17,915 nt of DNA from CAIKBL01 sp043734785 (GCA_043734785.1 JAYTEX010000012.1:1-17915), one strand, 5' to 3'. Positions 1 through 7,058 are shown, counted from the stretch's first letter. A program made the numbers and translations. Notes: generated by a model from the letters alone, not told the origin.

Positions 1-42
1 TTGTCGCGAATCCGAGTATCCGCGCGAGCTGGTCTACTCACT

Positions 43-73
43 GTTGGGCTTCGCAGGCTCACCCCAACCTACG
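43..73. repeat. short palindromic repeat-like motif
   Basis: The arms GTTGGG (43-48) and CCCAAC (63-68) form a perfect 6-bp inverted repeat separated by 14 nt, followed by CTACG. The motif as a whole (TTGGGCTTCGC..GCTCACCCCAACCTACG) resembles short dispersed palindromes that I recall between genes in many beta- and gammaproteobacteria. That resemblance is from memory and a single copy in this window cannot prove dispersal. It lies downstream of rlmJ and could also act as a transcript-end hairpin. The rest of 1-172 shows no supported gene. Confidence 0.35.
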
Positions 74-172
74 TGATCGGGTTTCGTATCTGTGTGCGAC
101 TTATGCGAGCAGTTCCCTATTTCCACTGCGCAGAATGCTTTTTTCAGGGACGACTAATTGTGCGCCGCGACC

Positions 173-1021
173 TCATTCCGGCACTAGCCAGCGGGCCCCA
201 CAGGAAGCCGCCGGCGTTGCTTGTAAGGCGCGGTGCAGCCACGGTAGCAAGTAAGTTATCTGCGCATCTAATTGATACGGTGGATTGACGACGATGAGAC
301 CCGATCCCCACAGACCGCGCCCCGCGACTGGCGCCGATAACGCAAACTCGATCCCGAGCACGCGACGAATGCCGGTCGCGATGACGCGCTTCTGCAGTCT
401 ATCGGCCTGATCGCGCGCAATCAGGGGATACCACAACACATAGACCCCAGTCGCCCAGCGCTGGTGGGCGGCGGCTAGCGAGTCGATCACGTCTCGATAG
501 TCGGTCTTCAGTTCGTAGGAGGGATCGATCAGCACGACGCCGCGCTTTTCGAGCGGCGGAACGAAGGCCCTCAGTAACTCGAAGCCGTCACCCAACTCCA
601 CCCGGCAGTGCGGCTCAAGCGCGAAATTTTCACTCAATCGCGCGTGATCGCTCGGGTGTCGTTCGATCAGTACCATGCGGTCCTGGGGGCGTAACCAGTG
701 TCGTGCGAGGGCGGGCGAGCCTGGGTAGTAGCGAAGCTCTCCGGGAAGCGCTGCATTCATTGCGCGAATGGCGTCAAGGTAGGCGTGCAGCGAATCCGGG
801 GCATCGTGCCGCTGCCACACTCGCGCGATCCCTTGTCGGAATTCCCCGACCTTCTCCGCCTCTTGCGATTTGAGATCATAGGCACCCGCACCGGCATGCG
901 TGTCGATGTAACACATGGCAGCGGGCTTGCGTTGCAAGCCCTGGAAAATCTGCGCGAGCACCAGATGCTTGAACACATCCGCAGGGCTTCCTGCATGAAA
1001 CGCGTGACGATAGCTCAGCAT
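173..1021 (-). CDS. rlmJ: RlmJ, 23S rRNA (adenine2030-N6)-methyltransferase
   Basis: Predicted 282-residue SAM-dependent methyltransferase that N6-methylates A2030 of 23S rRNA in the cytoplasm. The N terminus MLSYRHAFHAG..ADVFKH matches the family signature. A SAM-binding loop DTHAGAGAYDL lies at residues 40-50. The catalytic motif IV is at residues 166-169 and reads DPSY, where E. coli RlmJ has DPPY. Length is close to the 280 residues of E. coli RlmJ. The start at 1021 is preferred over a GTG at 1030 because a GGAGG ribosome binding site (1030-1034) sits 8 nt upstream and would otherwise lie inside the gene. It is a stand-alone housekeeping gene, divergent from the LLM oxidoreductase gene. 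Identification is firm; the motif IV variant is noted separately. Confidence 0.93.
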   Translation of the reverse strand: MLSYRHAFHAGSPADVFKHLVLAQIFQGLQRKPAAMCYIDTHAGAGAYDLKSQEAEKVGEFRQGIARVWQRHDAPDSLHAYLDAIRAMNAALPGELRYYPGSPALARHWLRPQDRMVLIERHPSDHARLSENFALEPHCRVELGDGFELLRAFVPPLEKRGVVLIDPSYELKTDYRDVIDSLAAAHQRWATGVYVLWYPLIARDQADRLQKRVIATGIRRVLGIEFALSAPVAGRGLWGSGLIVVNPPYQLDAQITYLLPWLHRALQATPAASCGARWLVPE

Positions 1022-1155
1022 GGGCAGCACCTCCAGGGTGTAGAAAATCGGGTATTACGCTGCACTAAGCCGGGTTCTCGGCTTGCCGAAAGATAACGGC
1101 GAGTGTAACTTCCGGGCTGGCGAGGTGACCATCGCGCCGTGTACCCGACAACCCT

Positions 1156-1160
1156 AGGAG
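1156..1160 (+). promoter_or_regulatory. ribosome binding site for the first LLM gene
   Basis: AGGAG lies 7 nt before the ATG at 1168 and fixes that start. The 146-nt divergent region to rlmJ (1022-1167) also holds a weak possible sigma-70 promoter, TTGCCG (1083-1088), 17 nt, TAACTT (1106-1111). It is too weak to call separately. Confidence 0.6.
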
Positions 1161-1167
1161 AACTCCG

Positions 1168-2208
1168 ATGAGTTTACGCTTTGGCGTACTGTGGCCGTTT
1201 CGCAATCCCGAATTCGCCAGAGTTCCCTGGGAATCGCTGTATCGCTCGCACCTGGATCTGATCGCTGATTCAGAAGCCATGGGCTACGACGATGCCTGGT
1301 TGACGGAACATCATTTCGTGGATGACGGTTACTCGCCATCGCTGCTGCCGATCGCGGCCGCCATCGCTACCCGCACGACTCGCATCCGGATCGGGACGTT
1401 TCTCGTGTTGCTTCCCTTGCACAATCCGGTGCGCATCGCTGAAGATACCGCGACGGTCGATTTGATTTCAAACGGCCGTTTCGATCTGGGCGTCGGCTTG
1501 GGTTATCGCCGCGAAGAATTTTCAAATCAAGGCATTTCGTCCACTGAACGTGGGGCGCGCCTACAGGAAGGCATCGCGCTGGTCCAACGCCTGCTGAGCG
1601 GCGAGTCTGTGACTTTCAACGGCAAGTTCAGCCAGTTGAAAGACATTCAGATCATGCCCCCCGCGCTGCAACGGCCGCATCCGCCGCTGTGGCTTGGGGC
1701 CCTCGCGCCGAAGGCGATCGAGCGCGCCGCCAAAATGGGCTTCCATTTCCAGGCGGTCGGCTCGGCCTCCCTCGACAAAATCTACGACGACGCCTTGCGT
1801 GCGGCCGGCCGCAATCCCCAGGCTTACAACATCGCGCAGATGCGCGCGGTCTATGTCGCGCCGAGTCGCGATCAGGCCTGGGAACTCGCTGCCAAACCGC
1901 TGCATTACATGGCGAGCTGCTACGCGAAGTGGTTCGCAGAAGCGAACGACAAACCCGGCGATGATCAGGCAATCGCGGGGATCCCGTCGGTCGAGGATAT
2001 GATCAAGCAGCAGCGTTTTAGCTTCTTCGGCGAGGACGCCATCGTGGGCACCCCGAAAGACGCTTGCGAAATGATCGCGGATTACGTCAAGCGCGGCCGT
2101 ATGACCCACCTCGTCACTGCGCAAGCCCTGCCGGGCCTCGCCCCGCAGCACATTCGCGCCAGCATGGGATTGTTTGCCAAGGAAGTGGTGCCACGTTTCA
2201 AGAGTTGA
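1168..2208 (+). CDS. LLM class flavin-dependent oxidoreductase
   Basis: A 346-residue member of the bacterial luciferase-like superfamily (TIM-barrel enzymes using FMN or coenzyme F420). Visible family features are the N-terminal strand RFGVLWPF, the motif LTEHHF around residue 46, the segment ISNGRFDLGVGLGYRREEF (about 100-118), PPLWLGA (about 173-179) and a late VGTPKDACEMI region near residue 295. It is probably a monooxygenase; the substrate cannot be told from sequence. It stands alone between rlmJ (divergent) and the desuccinylase-family gene (convergent). A strong hairpin with a T-run lies 73 nt after the stop. Two further LLM genes occur in this window. No F420 biosynthesis gene or flavin reductase is visible, so the cofactor is undetermined. 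Confidence 0.85.
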   Translation: MSLRFGVLWPFRNPEFARVPWESLYRSHLDLIADSEAMGYDDAWLTEHHFVDDGYSPSLLPIAAAIATRTTRIRIGTFLVLLPLHNPVRIAEDTATVDLISNGRFDLGVGLGYRREEFSNQGISSTERGARLQEGIALVQRLLSGESVTFNGKFSQLKDIQIMPPALQRPHPPLWLGALAPKAIERAAKMGFHFQAVGSASLDKIYDDALRAAGRNPQAYNIAQMRAVYVAPSRDQAWELAAKPLHYMASCYAKWFAEANDKPGDDQAIAGIPSVEDMIKQQRFSFFGEDAIVGTPKDACEMIADYVKRGRMTHLVTAQALPGLAPQHIRASMGLFAKEVVPRFKS

Positions 2209-2232
2209 ACGCGCGACCTAAGCGCACGCGCA

Positions 2233-2241
2233 GGTCAGACC
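2233..2241. repeat. small palindrome GGTCAGACC
   Basis: GGTC-A-GACC is a perfect short palindrome followed by CAATTTCTA, in the gap between two convergent genes. It sits 40 nt before a much larger palindrome. From memory it resembles short dispersed GTCAGACCC-type motifs found near REP-associated transposases in other proteobacteria. No transposase is present here, so this is only a suggestion. Confidence 0.25.
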
Positions 2242-2276
2242 CAATTTCTACTACAACGACGATATCCTAGTGAGAC

Positions 2277-3344
2277 CTACTCCAAGGTGCCTGGCCCAGG
2301 CACCTTGGACGCTTTTTCCAGACCGACTTCCCGCCCGACATGGAACACGCCATAGCCAGGCAGCACGAACTGATCGCTCGCCAGGCCGAGTATGCGACCA
2401 TCCGCCGGCGCGATGATTTCGACTTGCTCATCCGTTAATGGGTTGGCGATCACGCCGATAATTTCGCCCTCTACGATCACATTCCCGAGCGCCTTGCGGC
2501 TTATGAAAACGCCGCCCTGGTCTGCGCGAATCCAGAACGATCTTACGTACACTGCTTGGCGGGACGGTCGGGTTTCAGTCTTGGCGAGCATTCCGAGTTG
2601 ACCAAGCGCGATGCGCAAGGCCGCGACCGCATCGTTGACATGTTGCGTCTGGACCGTCGTCGATTCGCCGAATTCCAGACTTACACTTGGAATGCCGCGC
2701 TCTGAGGCCACCCGGCGTAACATTCGCGCGTTACCACGTTTGCGTAATATTGGGGTTGCACCGAAACTCGCGGCCAAGCGTCGCACGGCAGGGTTCGTAA
2801 GATCAGCCCGTAGTTGCGGATAATTGGCCCGTTTGAAAGAACCGGTATGCAGATCGACTAGATATGTGCAGTGGGGTTCGACTATCTGTGAGAACAACTG
2901 GTAGGCAATCCGATCCGCGAAATTGCCATTCGGTCGGCCCGGGAAATAGCGGTTCAAGTCGCGTCGATCGGGCGTTTCTCGCGTACCGCGAGTGAAGCCC
3001 AGCAGATTCACCACCGGCACGCCGATGACCGTGCCGCTGAGCGCCGCCGGGTTGATGTCGCGCAGCATCCGGCGCACGACTTCGATGCCATTGAGTTCAT
3101 CCCCATGAATGGCGGCGGTAAGGCACAAGGTAGGCCCCGTTTGCGCGCCATGCGCGATCAGCACAGGAGTGGCGAGCGCTTCACCCGCGAAGGATTCGCC
3201 GGCGCGCAGTTTGAGCCGCCGCATACTGGCGGGCGCGATCGTGTCACCCAGAAGTTCGAAGGGCGCTGCGGGTGCTGCCACCGCAGCGGCCGTACCGAGC
3301 ATCAAGCCTATCCCGCAAATATGCCGGCTAAAATTGAGTCTCAA
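2277..3344 (-). CDS. exported succinylglutamate desuccinylase/aspartoacylase-family hydrolase
   Basis: A 355-residue zinc-dependent amidohydrolase of the AstE/AspA (M14-like) family. Residues 1-23 look like a cleaved signal peptide (hydrophobic core GIGLMLGTAAAVAAPA), implying a periplasmic enzyme. Candidate zinc ligands are H80 and E83 in HGDE and H166 in VDLHTG; E224 in SLEFGES is the likely general base. The C-terminal third (about 266-340, containing APADGRILG) matches the family's barrel domain. Translation starts at TTG (3344): AAGGA (3353-3357) is 8 nt upstream, and the nearby ATG at 3351 runs into a stop within a few codons. The last residues (KVPGPGTLE) are encoded by a perfect DNA palindrome and may be a late addition to the protein. 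The physiological substrate is unknown; an N-acyl amino acid or similar amide is likely from the family. Confidence 0.8.
   Translation of the reverse strand: MRLNFSRHICGIGLMLGTAAAVAAPAAPFELLGDTIAPASMRRLKLRAGESFAGEALATPVLIAHGAQTGPTLCLTAAIHGDELNGIEVVRRMLRDINPAALSGTVIGVPVVNLLGFTRGTRETPDRRDLNRYFPGRPNGNFADRIAYQLFSQIVEPHCTYLVDLHTGSFKRANYPQLRADLTNPAVRRLAASFGATPILRKRGNARMLRRVASERGIPSVSLEFGESTTVQTQHVNDAVAALRIALGQLGMLAKTETRPSRQAVYVRSFWIRADQGGVFISRKALGNVIVEGEIIGVIANPLTDEQVEIIAPADGRILGLASDQFVLPGYGVFHVGREVGLEKASKVPGPGTLE
2281..2317 (+). terminator. perfect 14-bp palindrome with T-run, likely rho-independent terminator
   Basis: TCCAAGGTGCCTGG (2281-2294) and CCAGGCACCTTGGA (2296-2309) are exact reverse complements separated by one base. 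On the plus strand a run of five T (2313-2317) follows, so it can terminate the LLM transcript ending at 2208. It lies inside the 3' end of the convergent gene, where it encodes VPGPGTL. On the minus strand no T-run follows. It may also be a dispersed palindromic repeat. Confidence 0.65.
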
Positions 3345-3441
3345 ACGTCATGTCCTTGAGGGGCATCAGCCGCGCCACCGCGCATCACTAGAGACTTCAC
3401 ACGAGGGGATACGGGGACCGGATCAACGCGATCTGGCGGAT

Positions 3442-3461
3442 GCCCGCACCCCAGTGCGGGC
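3442..3461. terminator. 8-bp GC-rich hairpin downstream of the GNAT gene
   Basis: GCCCGCAC (3442-3449), loop CCCA, GTGCGGGC (3454-3461). It lies about 33 nt past the stop of the minus-strand GNAT gene and upstream of the desuccinylase gene, the expected place for the end of the PHA operon transcript. No T-run follows on either strand, so it may be a weak terminator or a 3'-end stabiliser. The remainder of the 149-nt gap shows only the AAGGA ribosome binding site for the downstream gene. Confidence 0.4.
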
Positions 3462-3493
3462 TTCAAGGGAGGACCAGAAAGCGGGTTAACGCA

Positions 3494-4102
3494 TTACCGC
3501 GTGATGCCGAACGCGTGGCGCTGGGCGAGAAAGGTCTCGACATTGCACGCCATGATGAGCAGATCGTGGTACTCCCCATCCGGATCGCGCACTTCGTCTT
3601 TCAGCAGCGCTTCCGGTTGAAAGCCTAATTCCTGGAAGAGGGCGCGCGCGCCGGTCTGATCGGGTGTCATGCGGGCCGCGACCTTTTCGACCCCGAGCGA
3701 CAAGGCGAGGTTGAACGCTTCACGCGTTAGAAAGCGTCCAAGACCGCCGCGCCGTGCGCGCTCGGCAATCTGCACACGCAGGTCGCCGACGTGCGCCGAC
3801 CAATCGAGTTCGGTCAGATGGATAGAAGAATAGCCGGCAACGCCGATCTCATCCTCGCACAGCACCGTGTGCATGGCGCCACGATGAATCGCCTCGATCC
3901 AGCGATCGATACCCTTTTGCTTGGTGATGTCGCGGCGCATGAAAAGCAGATCGTGCTTTGGCAGCTTCAACGCAAACTGCTGGATAAGGGCGCCGTCCAT
4001 TTCGGTCATGCGCCGTAGCGTGTAGAGCTTGTCGCCAATTTTGACCTTGCGCGGATATTGAGCCGCCGCCTCGGGCGGTACGGTCATGGTGCTGATAGCC
4101 AT
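3494..4102 (-). CDS. GNAT-family N-acetyltransferase
   Basis: A 202-residue acyltransferase of the GNAT fold. The acetyl-CoA binding loop (motif A) is the segment ERARRGGLGRFLTREAF around residues 122-138 and carries the R/Q-x-x-G-x-G/A pattern. The downstream segment ALFQELGFQPEALLKDEVRDPDGEYHDLLIM is the usual GNAT end (motif B). The substrate is unknown; a small molecule or a protein amine are both possible. I chose the ATG at 4102. A GTG at 4105 is equally placed relative to the GGAG and would add one residue. It begins about 25 nt after the phaC stop in the same direction and is probably the last gene of the PHA operon. Whether it modifies a PHA protein or is simply co-transcribed is not known. 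Confidence 0.8.
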   Translation of the reverse strand: MAISTMTVPPEAAAQYPRKVKIGDKLYTLRRMTEMDGALIQQFALKLPKHDLLFMRRDITKQKGIDRWIEAIHRGAMHTVLCEDEIGVAGYSSIHLTELDWSAHVGDLRVQIAERARRGGLGRFLTREAFNLALSLGVEKVAARMTPDQTGARALFQELGFQPEALLKDEVRDPDGEYHDLLIMACNVETFLAQRHAFGITR

Positions 4103-4126
4103 CACGGGGGTCTCCAGATTAATCAG

Positions 4127-5239
4127 TTAAGTCGAGCGATCGCTGAGCCAGGAATCCAACTGTGGCCACAGGCGAAAAACCGCGTTGCCACCGGCCACCA
4201 AGCTGACATGGCCGCCGCGCACCACGATTTCTTTCTTGTCTTGGCTGCCCACCATTTTAACGAGATCGCTCGAAGCAGCGGTGGGGACGATGTGATCGTA
4301 TTCCGCCGCCACATGTAGAAAAGGTACACGGATTCTACCGAGTTCGACGAGTTTGTCATGCAACCGATACTGGTTTTTCACCAGTTTGTTGTCGCGCAGG
4401 AAGTCACGGAACATGTCGCGCGCGAGTTCGCCGGGAATGGGTAACTGGTCGGCCGCCCAGCGATCGAACCGCAGGCTCGCCTTGACGAAGGCGTCATTCT
4501 CGACATTGTTTAAGAGCTGGAACTGGTTCGCGCGCTTCTGCAGCGGACGCAAGGCCTGAATGGAGGCACCGATCATGTCGCCCGGAATGATGCCGAGTTC
4601 GTTGACCATTCGATCGATATCAAACGCGCCAGATTCAGCCCAGGTTTTGTACAGCCCCATGCCTTCGGAATTCACCGGGGTGGTGAAACACACCAGATTT
4701 TTGATGGGACCATCGTGGTGGATGGCCGCATTCATCACTGCCAGCAGGCCACCCATGCAATAACCAATGACAGAAATATCTTGCTCGCCAGCATCGTCCT
4801 GAACCTTGGTGATGCATTCATCCAGCAACGTCAACGCGAAATCGCTCATGCCCAGATGCGCGTGTTCGCGACGCGGCGCCACCCAGTCCATCAGGTAGAC
4901 GTCGTAACCCTGCAGCAACAGGTACTCGATGAAGCTCTGTCCTTTGGCGAGGTCGAGGATATAACCACGCGCGACCGGCGACATCACAATCAGTAGCGGC
5001 ACGCGATAGATTTCCGGCGTCATCGCATGATAGTGATACAGGCGCATGGAATCGCGCGTGTACACCAATTCCTTGGGCGTTTGCCCCACTTCGATATCGA
5101 GATTGGCCTGTTGTAACGCGAGACCCGGAATATTACGAGCGAGCGTGCGATCGACTATTTTCTTGATGCGCTCGTCAACCGTCCCGTTTGCTGGGTTAGG
5201 GGTGGCAGTGAAGGGGTCAGTCATAGGTGGTGCAGTCAT
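4127..5239 (-). CDS. phaC: PhaC, class III-like polyhydroxyalkanoate synthase catalytic subunit
   Basis: A 370-residue alpha/beta-hydrolase-fold enzyme that polymerises (R)-3-hydroxyacyl-CoA into PHA at the granule surface. The lipase-like box is GYCMGG (residues 159-164) with nucleophile C161. D315 (in EYDHIVP) and H344 (in RGGHVSL) complete the triad. The spacing between these three residues matches that of the Allochromatium vinosum class III enzyme as I recall it (Cys149, Asp302, His331). Length fits class III (about 355) and not class I or II (about 560-600). The conserved YLMDW (115-119) and the TTPVN segment (186-190) are present. The gene follows the PhaE-like gene by 77 nt and precedes a GNAT gene by about 25 nt. 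The ATG at 5239 has only a weak AGGG upstream; M6 is an alternative start. Identification is firm. Confidence 0.92.
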   Translation of the reverse strand: MTAPPMTDPFTATPNPANGTVDERIKKIVDRTLARNIPGLALQQANLDIEVGQTPKELVYTRDSMRLYHYHAMTPEIYRVPLLIVMSPVARGYILDLAKGQSFIEYLLLQGYDVYLMDWVAPRREHAHLGMSDFALTLLDECITKVQDDAGEQDISVIGYCMGGLLAVMNAAIHHDGPIKNLVCFTTPVNSEGMGLYKTWAESGAFDIDRMVNELGIIPGDMIGASIQALRPLQKRANQFQLLNNVENDAFVKASLRFDRWAADQLPIPGELARDMFRDFLRDNKLVKNQYRLHDKLVELGRIRVPFLHVAAEYDHIVPTAASSDLVKMVGSQDKKEIVVRGGHVSLVAGGNAVFRLWPQLDSWLSDRST

Positions 5240-5256
5240 TAGCGGTAACCCTAATT

Positions 5257-5317
5257 ATTAAGCCTGATGATGAGATGCGATAGGGATAGCGTGTTTCAAA
5301 GTATTAAGCCGGATGAT
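5257..5317. repeat. pair of 15-nt direct repeats between phaE-like gene and phaC
   Basis: ATTAAGCCTGATGAT (5257-5271) and ATTAAGCCGGATGAT (5303-5317) differ at one position and start 46 nt apart. The second copy touches the stop codon of the PhaE-like gene. They fill much of the phaE-phaC gap. A local duplication is the simplest explanation; a protein-binding or RNA role is possible but not shown. Confidence 0.5.
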
Positions 5318-5715
5318 TAAGTCTGGTTGGCCGGCTGCTTGGTGCGCGAAGGACGCACAGGGGCGGGACTGTCGGGCGTTTCCAAGCTCGGGGTTGAGGT
5401 GCTTGCGCGTGCAATCTGGATGCGTTGCTCGCGCAGTTCGACCTGAATCAACGCCAGCGTATCCTCGATCTGACCTAGGCGGTCACCAATATCGAGTACG
5501 TCAGAACGCGACGGGAGATTCAGATTGGCCAGATACTGGCTCATGCCCTCGCTGAACATGCGGTGCGTATGCAAGGCCTCCTGCATGTAGCGGCCCATGC
5601 CTTTCGAAAAGCGCTCATCGCCCATCACGTCGGTGAGCGCTTGGCTCCATGCCTTTTCCGATTTGACGAACCAATCGCGCCAAAGCGACATAGGGTTGAG
5701 TTTATCGTCGTCCAT
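5317..5715 (-). CDS. phaE: short PhaE-like subunit of class III PHA synthase
   Basis: A 132-residue, mostly helical protein directly upstream of phaC. The segment LANLNLPSRSDVLDIGDRL (about residues 62-80) matches the conserved NLP(T/S)RS(E/D)V segment near the C terminus of PhaE proteins. It is followed by a short predicted coiled coil (about 72-103) and a Ser/Thr/Pro-rich tail (104-132). Class III PhaE is usually about 350 residues, so this is a miniature or minimal form; no upstream remnant of a longer PhaE is visible. PhaE binds PhaC and is needed for its activity, and the same role is inferred here. The start at 5715 is chosen because GGAG ends 6 nt upstream. A TTG at 5727 would place that site inside the gene. 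A PhaM- or phasin-like granule protein is the alternative reading. Confidence 0.68.
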   Translation of the reverse strand: MDDDKLNPMSLWRDWFVKSEKAWSQALTDVMGDERFSKGMGRYMQEALHTHRMFSEGMSQYLANLNLPSRSDVLDIGDRLGQIEDTLALIQVELREQRIQIARASTSTPSLETPDSPAPVRPSRTKQPANQT

Positions 5716-5732
5716 ACTGTGCTCCAATTTTT

Positions 5733-6557
5733 TTACGATGCCGAGAATGACGCTGAAGATTCAGCGGTTATGCGCTGTGCGAGGCGCGCCGCGATCGCGC
5801 GGTAGACGTCCTGATGGAGCACCATCCCGATGTGAGTGCAGTCCACTTCTGTGTTTGCTGCCGGGTCTTCTTCCACACAACTGCTCCAGTCCGCGACGCC
5901 ATCGTGCCGCGAATAAATCGAGAACTGTGGCGCTGAACGCGGTTGCGGTAGTGCAAGATTTCGAACGAAACCGCACAGACAATGACCGGTGCCACAGGAG
6001 GCACGGAGATTTCGTCCGACCAGCCGACTGCGCGTTGCTTTCAATTGATCCCAAATGCCCACCACCGCCGGATGGGCTTTGACCAGCGAGCGAAAGGGCG
6101 TGCCCAGCGTGATGATGCGATCGATCAAGTCCGGATGATCCTGCAGCAAGCTCTTGGCGAGCATGCCGCCGAGGCTGTGCCCAATGACGCGGACTTTTAA
6201 GCCATGCTCGCGCTGGATGCGCTGCAGCCTGATCGCCAGGATCCGCGCTGTGTGGTCTGGACAATCATTGTTCCAGGCGATGTTCGACAGATAAGATCGA
6301 TAGCCGATGCGTTTCAACCAGCGGTGAAGCTCGAACAGGATGCCATCACCAGCCATGAAGCCGGGGATCAACAGCACAGGCTCACCGTGTCCGCGCGGCA
6401 CGCCGCAGCCAAAATATACGGGGCTGATGCGCAAGCGCAGCCACTCGATGGGCCAGCGCGCCTCACGCCACAAGGGGGTTAACGTTTCTTCTACCGCAGG
6501 GTCGTGGGCAAACGGGTTGTCGCCCTCGACCAAGTCTGAAGATAGTTCGTTCATCAT
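5733..6557 (-). CDS. lipase-like alpha/beta hydrolase embedded in the PHA operon
   Basis: A 274-residue alpha/beta hydrolase with the oxyanion-hole segment LLIPGFMAGD (62-71), lipase box GHSLGG (126-131, nucleophile S128), D219 in SRHDGVADW and H242 in CTHIGM. LGTPF (151-155) is a common lipase element. There is no signal peptide, so it is probably cytoplasmic. Five cysteines cluster in the C-terminal half (C189, C193, C195, C227, C240). It lies between the phasin and the PhaE-like gene; its stop is 17 nt from the next start, so co-transcription is likely. Plausible roles are cleavage of PHA or its oligomers, or a thioesterase or acyltransferase step supplying precursors. None is proven. The substrate cannot be read from the sequence. 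Confidence 0.8.
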   Translation of the reverse strand: MMNELSSDLVEGDNPFAHDPAVEETLTPLWREARWPIEWLRLRISPVYFGCGVPRGHGEPVLLIPGFMAGDGILFELHRWLKRIGYRSYLSNIAWNNDCPDHTARILAIRLQRIQREHGLKVRVIGHSLGGMLAKSLLQDHPDLIDRIITLGTPFRSLVKAHPAVVGIWDQLKATRSRLVGRNLRASCGTGHCLCGFVRNLALPQPRSAPQFSIYSRHDGVADWSSCVEEDPAANTEVDCTHIGMVLHQDVYRAIAARLAQRITAESSASFSAS

Positions 6558-6597
6558 CGGCAGACTGCCTTCTTCGAGTTATTTTTAGAGGTGCAGA

Positions 6598-6622
6598 GTG
6601 CCGCCCGCGGAACGGGCGGCAC
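6598..6622 (-). promoter_or_regulatory. 10-bp hairpin between phasin and lipase genes
   Basis: GTGCCGCCCG (6598-6607), loop CGGAA, CGGGCGGCAC (6613-6622) is a perfect 10-bp GC-rich stem just past the phasin stop. No T-run follows in the direction of transcription. It therefore fits an intercistronic stabiliser or partial terminator that keeps phasin mRNA more abundant than the downstream genes. That use is inferred from its place; the structure itself is evident. Confidence 0.6.
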
Positions 6623-6638
6623 CGCCCGGTTCAATCGA

Positions 6639-7058
6639 CTAGCGCTGCTTGGTCCAGAAATTCATCATATTCCGGCCCATTTCGGTCATGCTGTCGGTCG
6701 ACATGCACGCGGGCTGGAGCCACTTCCGCATTCCGCCCATTGCATCGGCTTGTTCGCTATAGCAGAGCTTGGCGAACGAGATGGCACGTTCCTGCGTCAC
6801 GGCGGAGGCATCGACCACCGCCTTGATGTTGGCCGCGTAGTCCTGCGGTTTCAGGGCGATCTGTTTGGTCAATTCAAGCAACTCGCGCTGACCGGTCAGA
6901 TAGGCATTCATCAGTTCGGTGCCAATACGTTGCGTGCGAGCTTGACTCTCTTTGAGCGCGGCGCTGATCTCATTCTGACGTTCGACAAGTTTGTCGAAAT
7001 AGGGCGCAAGGGATTCAGGGCTAGTTGAATTTTCTTTGGTGGTGGAAGCGGTCGACAT
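6639..7058 (-). CDS. phasin-family PHA granule-associated protein
   Basis: A 139-residue, helical, amphipathic protein with no signal peptide. The N-terminal 15 residues are Ser/Thr-rich. The body has phasin-like features: ERQNEISAALKESQARTQRIGTELMNAYLTGQRELLELTKQ (about 26-66), then LKPQDYAANIKAVVDASAVTQERAISFAKLCYSEQADAM. Phasins coat PHA granules and are made in large amounts. It is the first gene of the PHA operon, preceded by AGGA 8 nt from the start and by a near-consensus promoter. Family assignment rests on composition, size and context more than on one diagnostic motif. A second class of small granule regulator is the alternative. Confidence 0.78.
   Translation of the reverse strand: MSTASTTKENSTSPESLAPYFDKLVERQNEISAALKESQARTQRIGTELMNAYLTGQRELLELTKQIALKPQDYAANIKAVVDASAVTQERAISFAKLCYSEQADAMGGMRKWLQPACMSTDSMTEMGRNMMNFWTKQR

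Noticed and set aside
126..148. Possible terminator CTGCGCAG followed by a T-run
   Set aside because: The palindrome has no room for a loop, and no plus-strand gene ends before it.
1..288. Plus-strand open frame at the left edge
   Set aside because: It overlaps the 3' end of rlmJ in antisense, has no recognisable motif or ribosome binding site, and its composition looks random.
1561..2151. Long minus-strand frame (196 codons) inside the first LLM gene
   Set aside because: It is the antisense shadow of a well-supported LLM gene; no family motif is seen in it.
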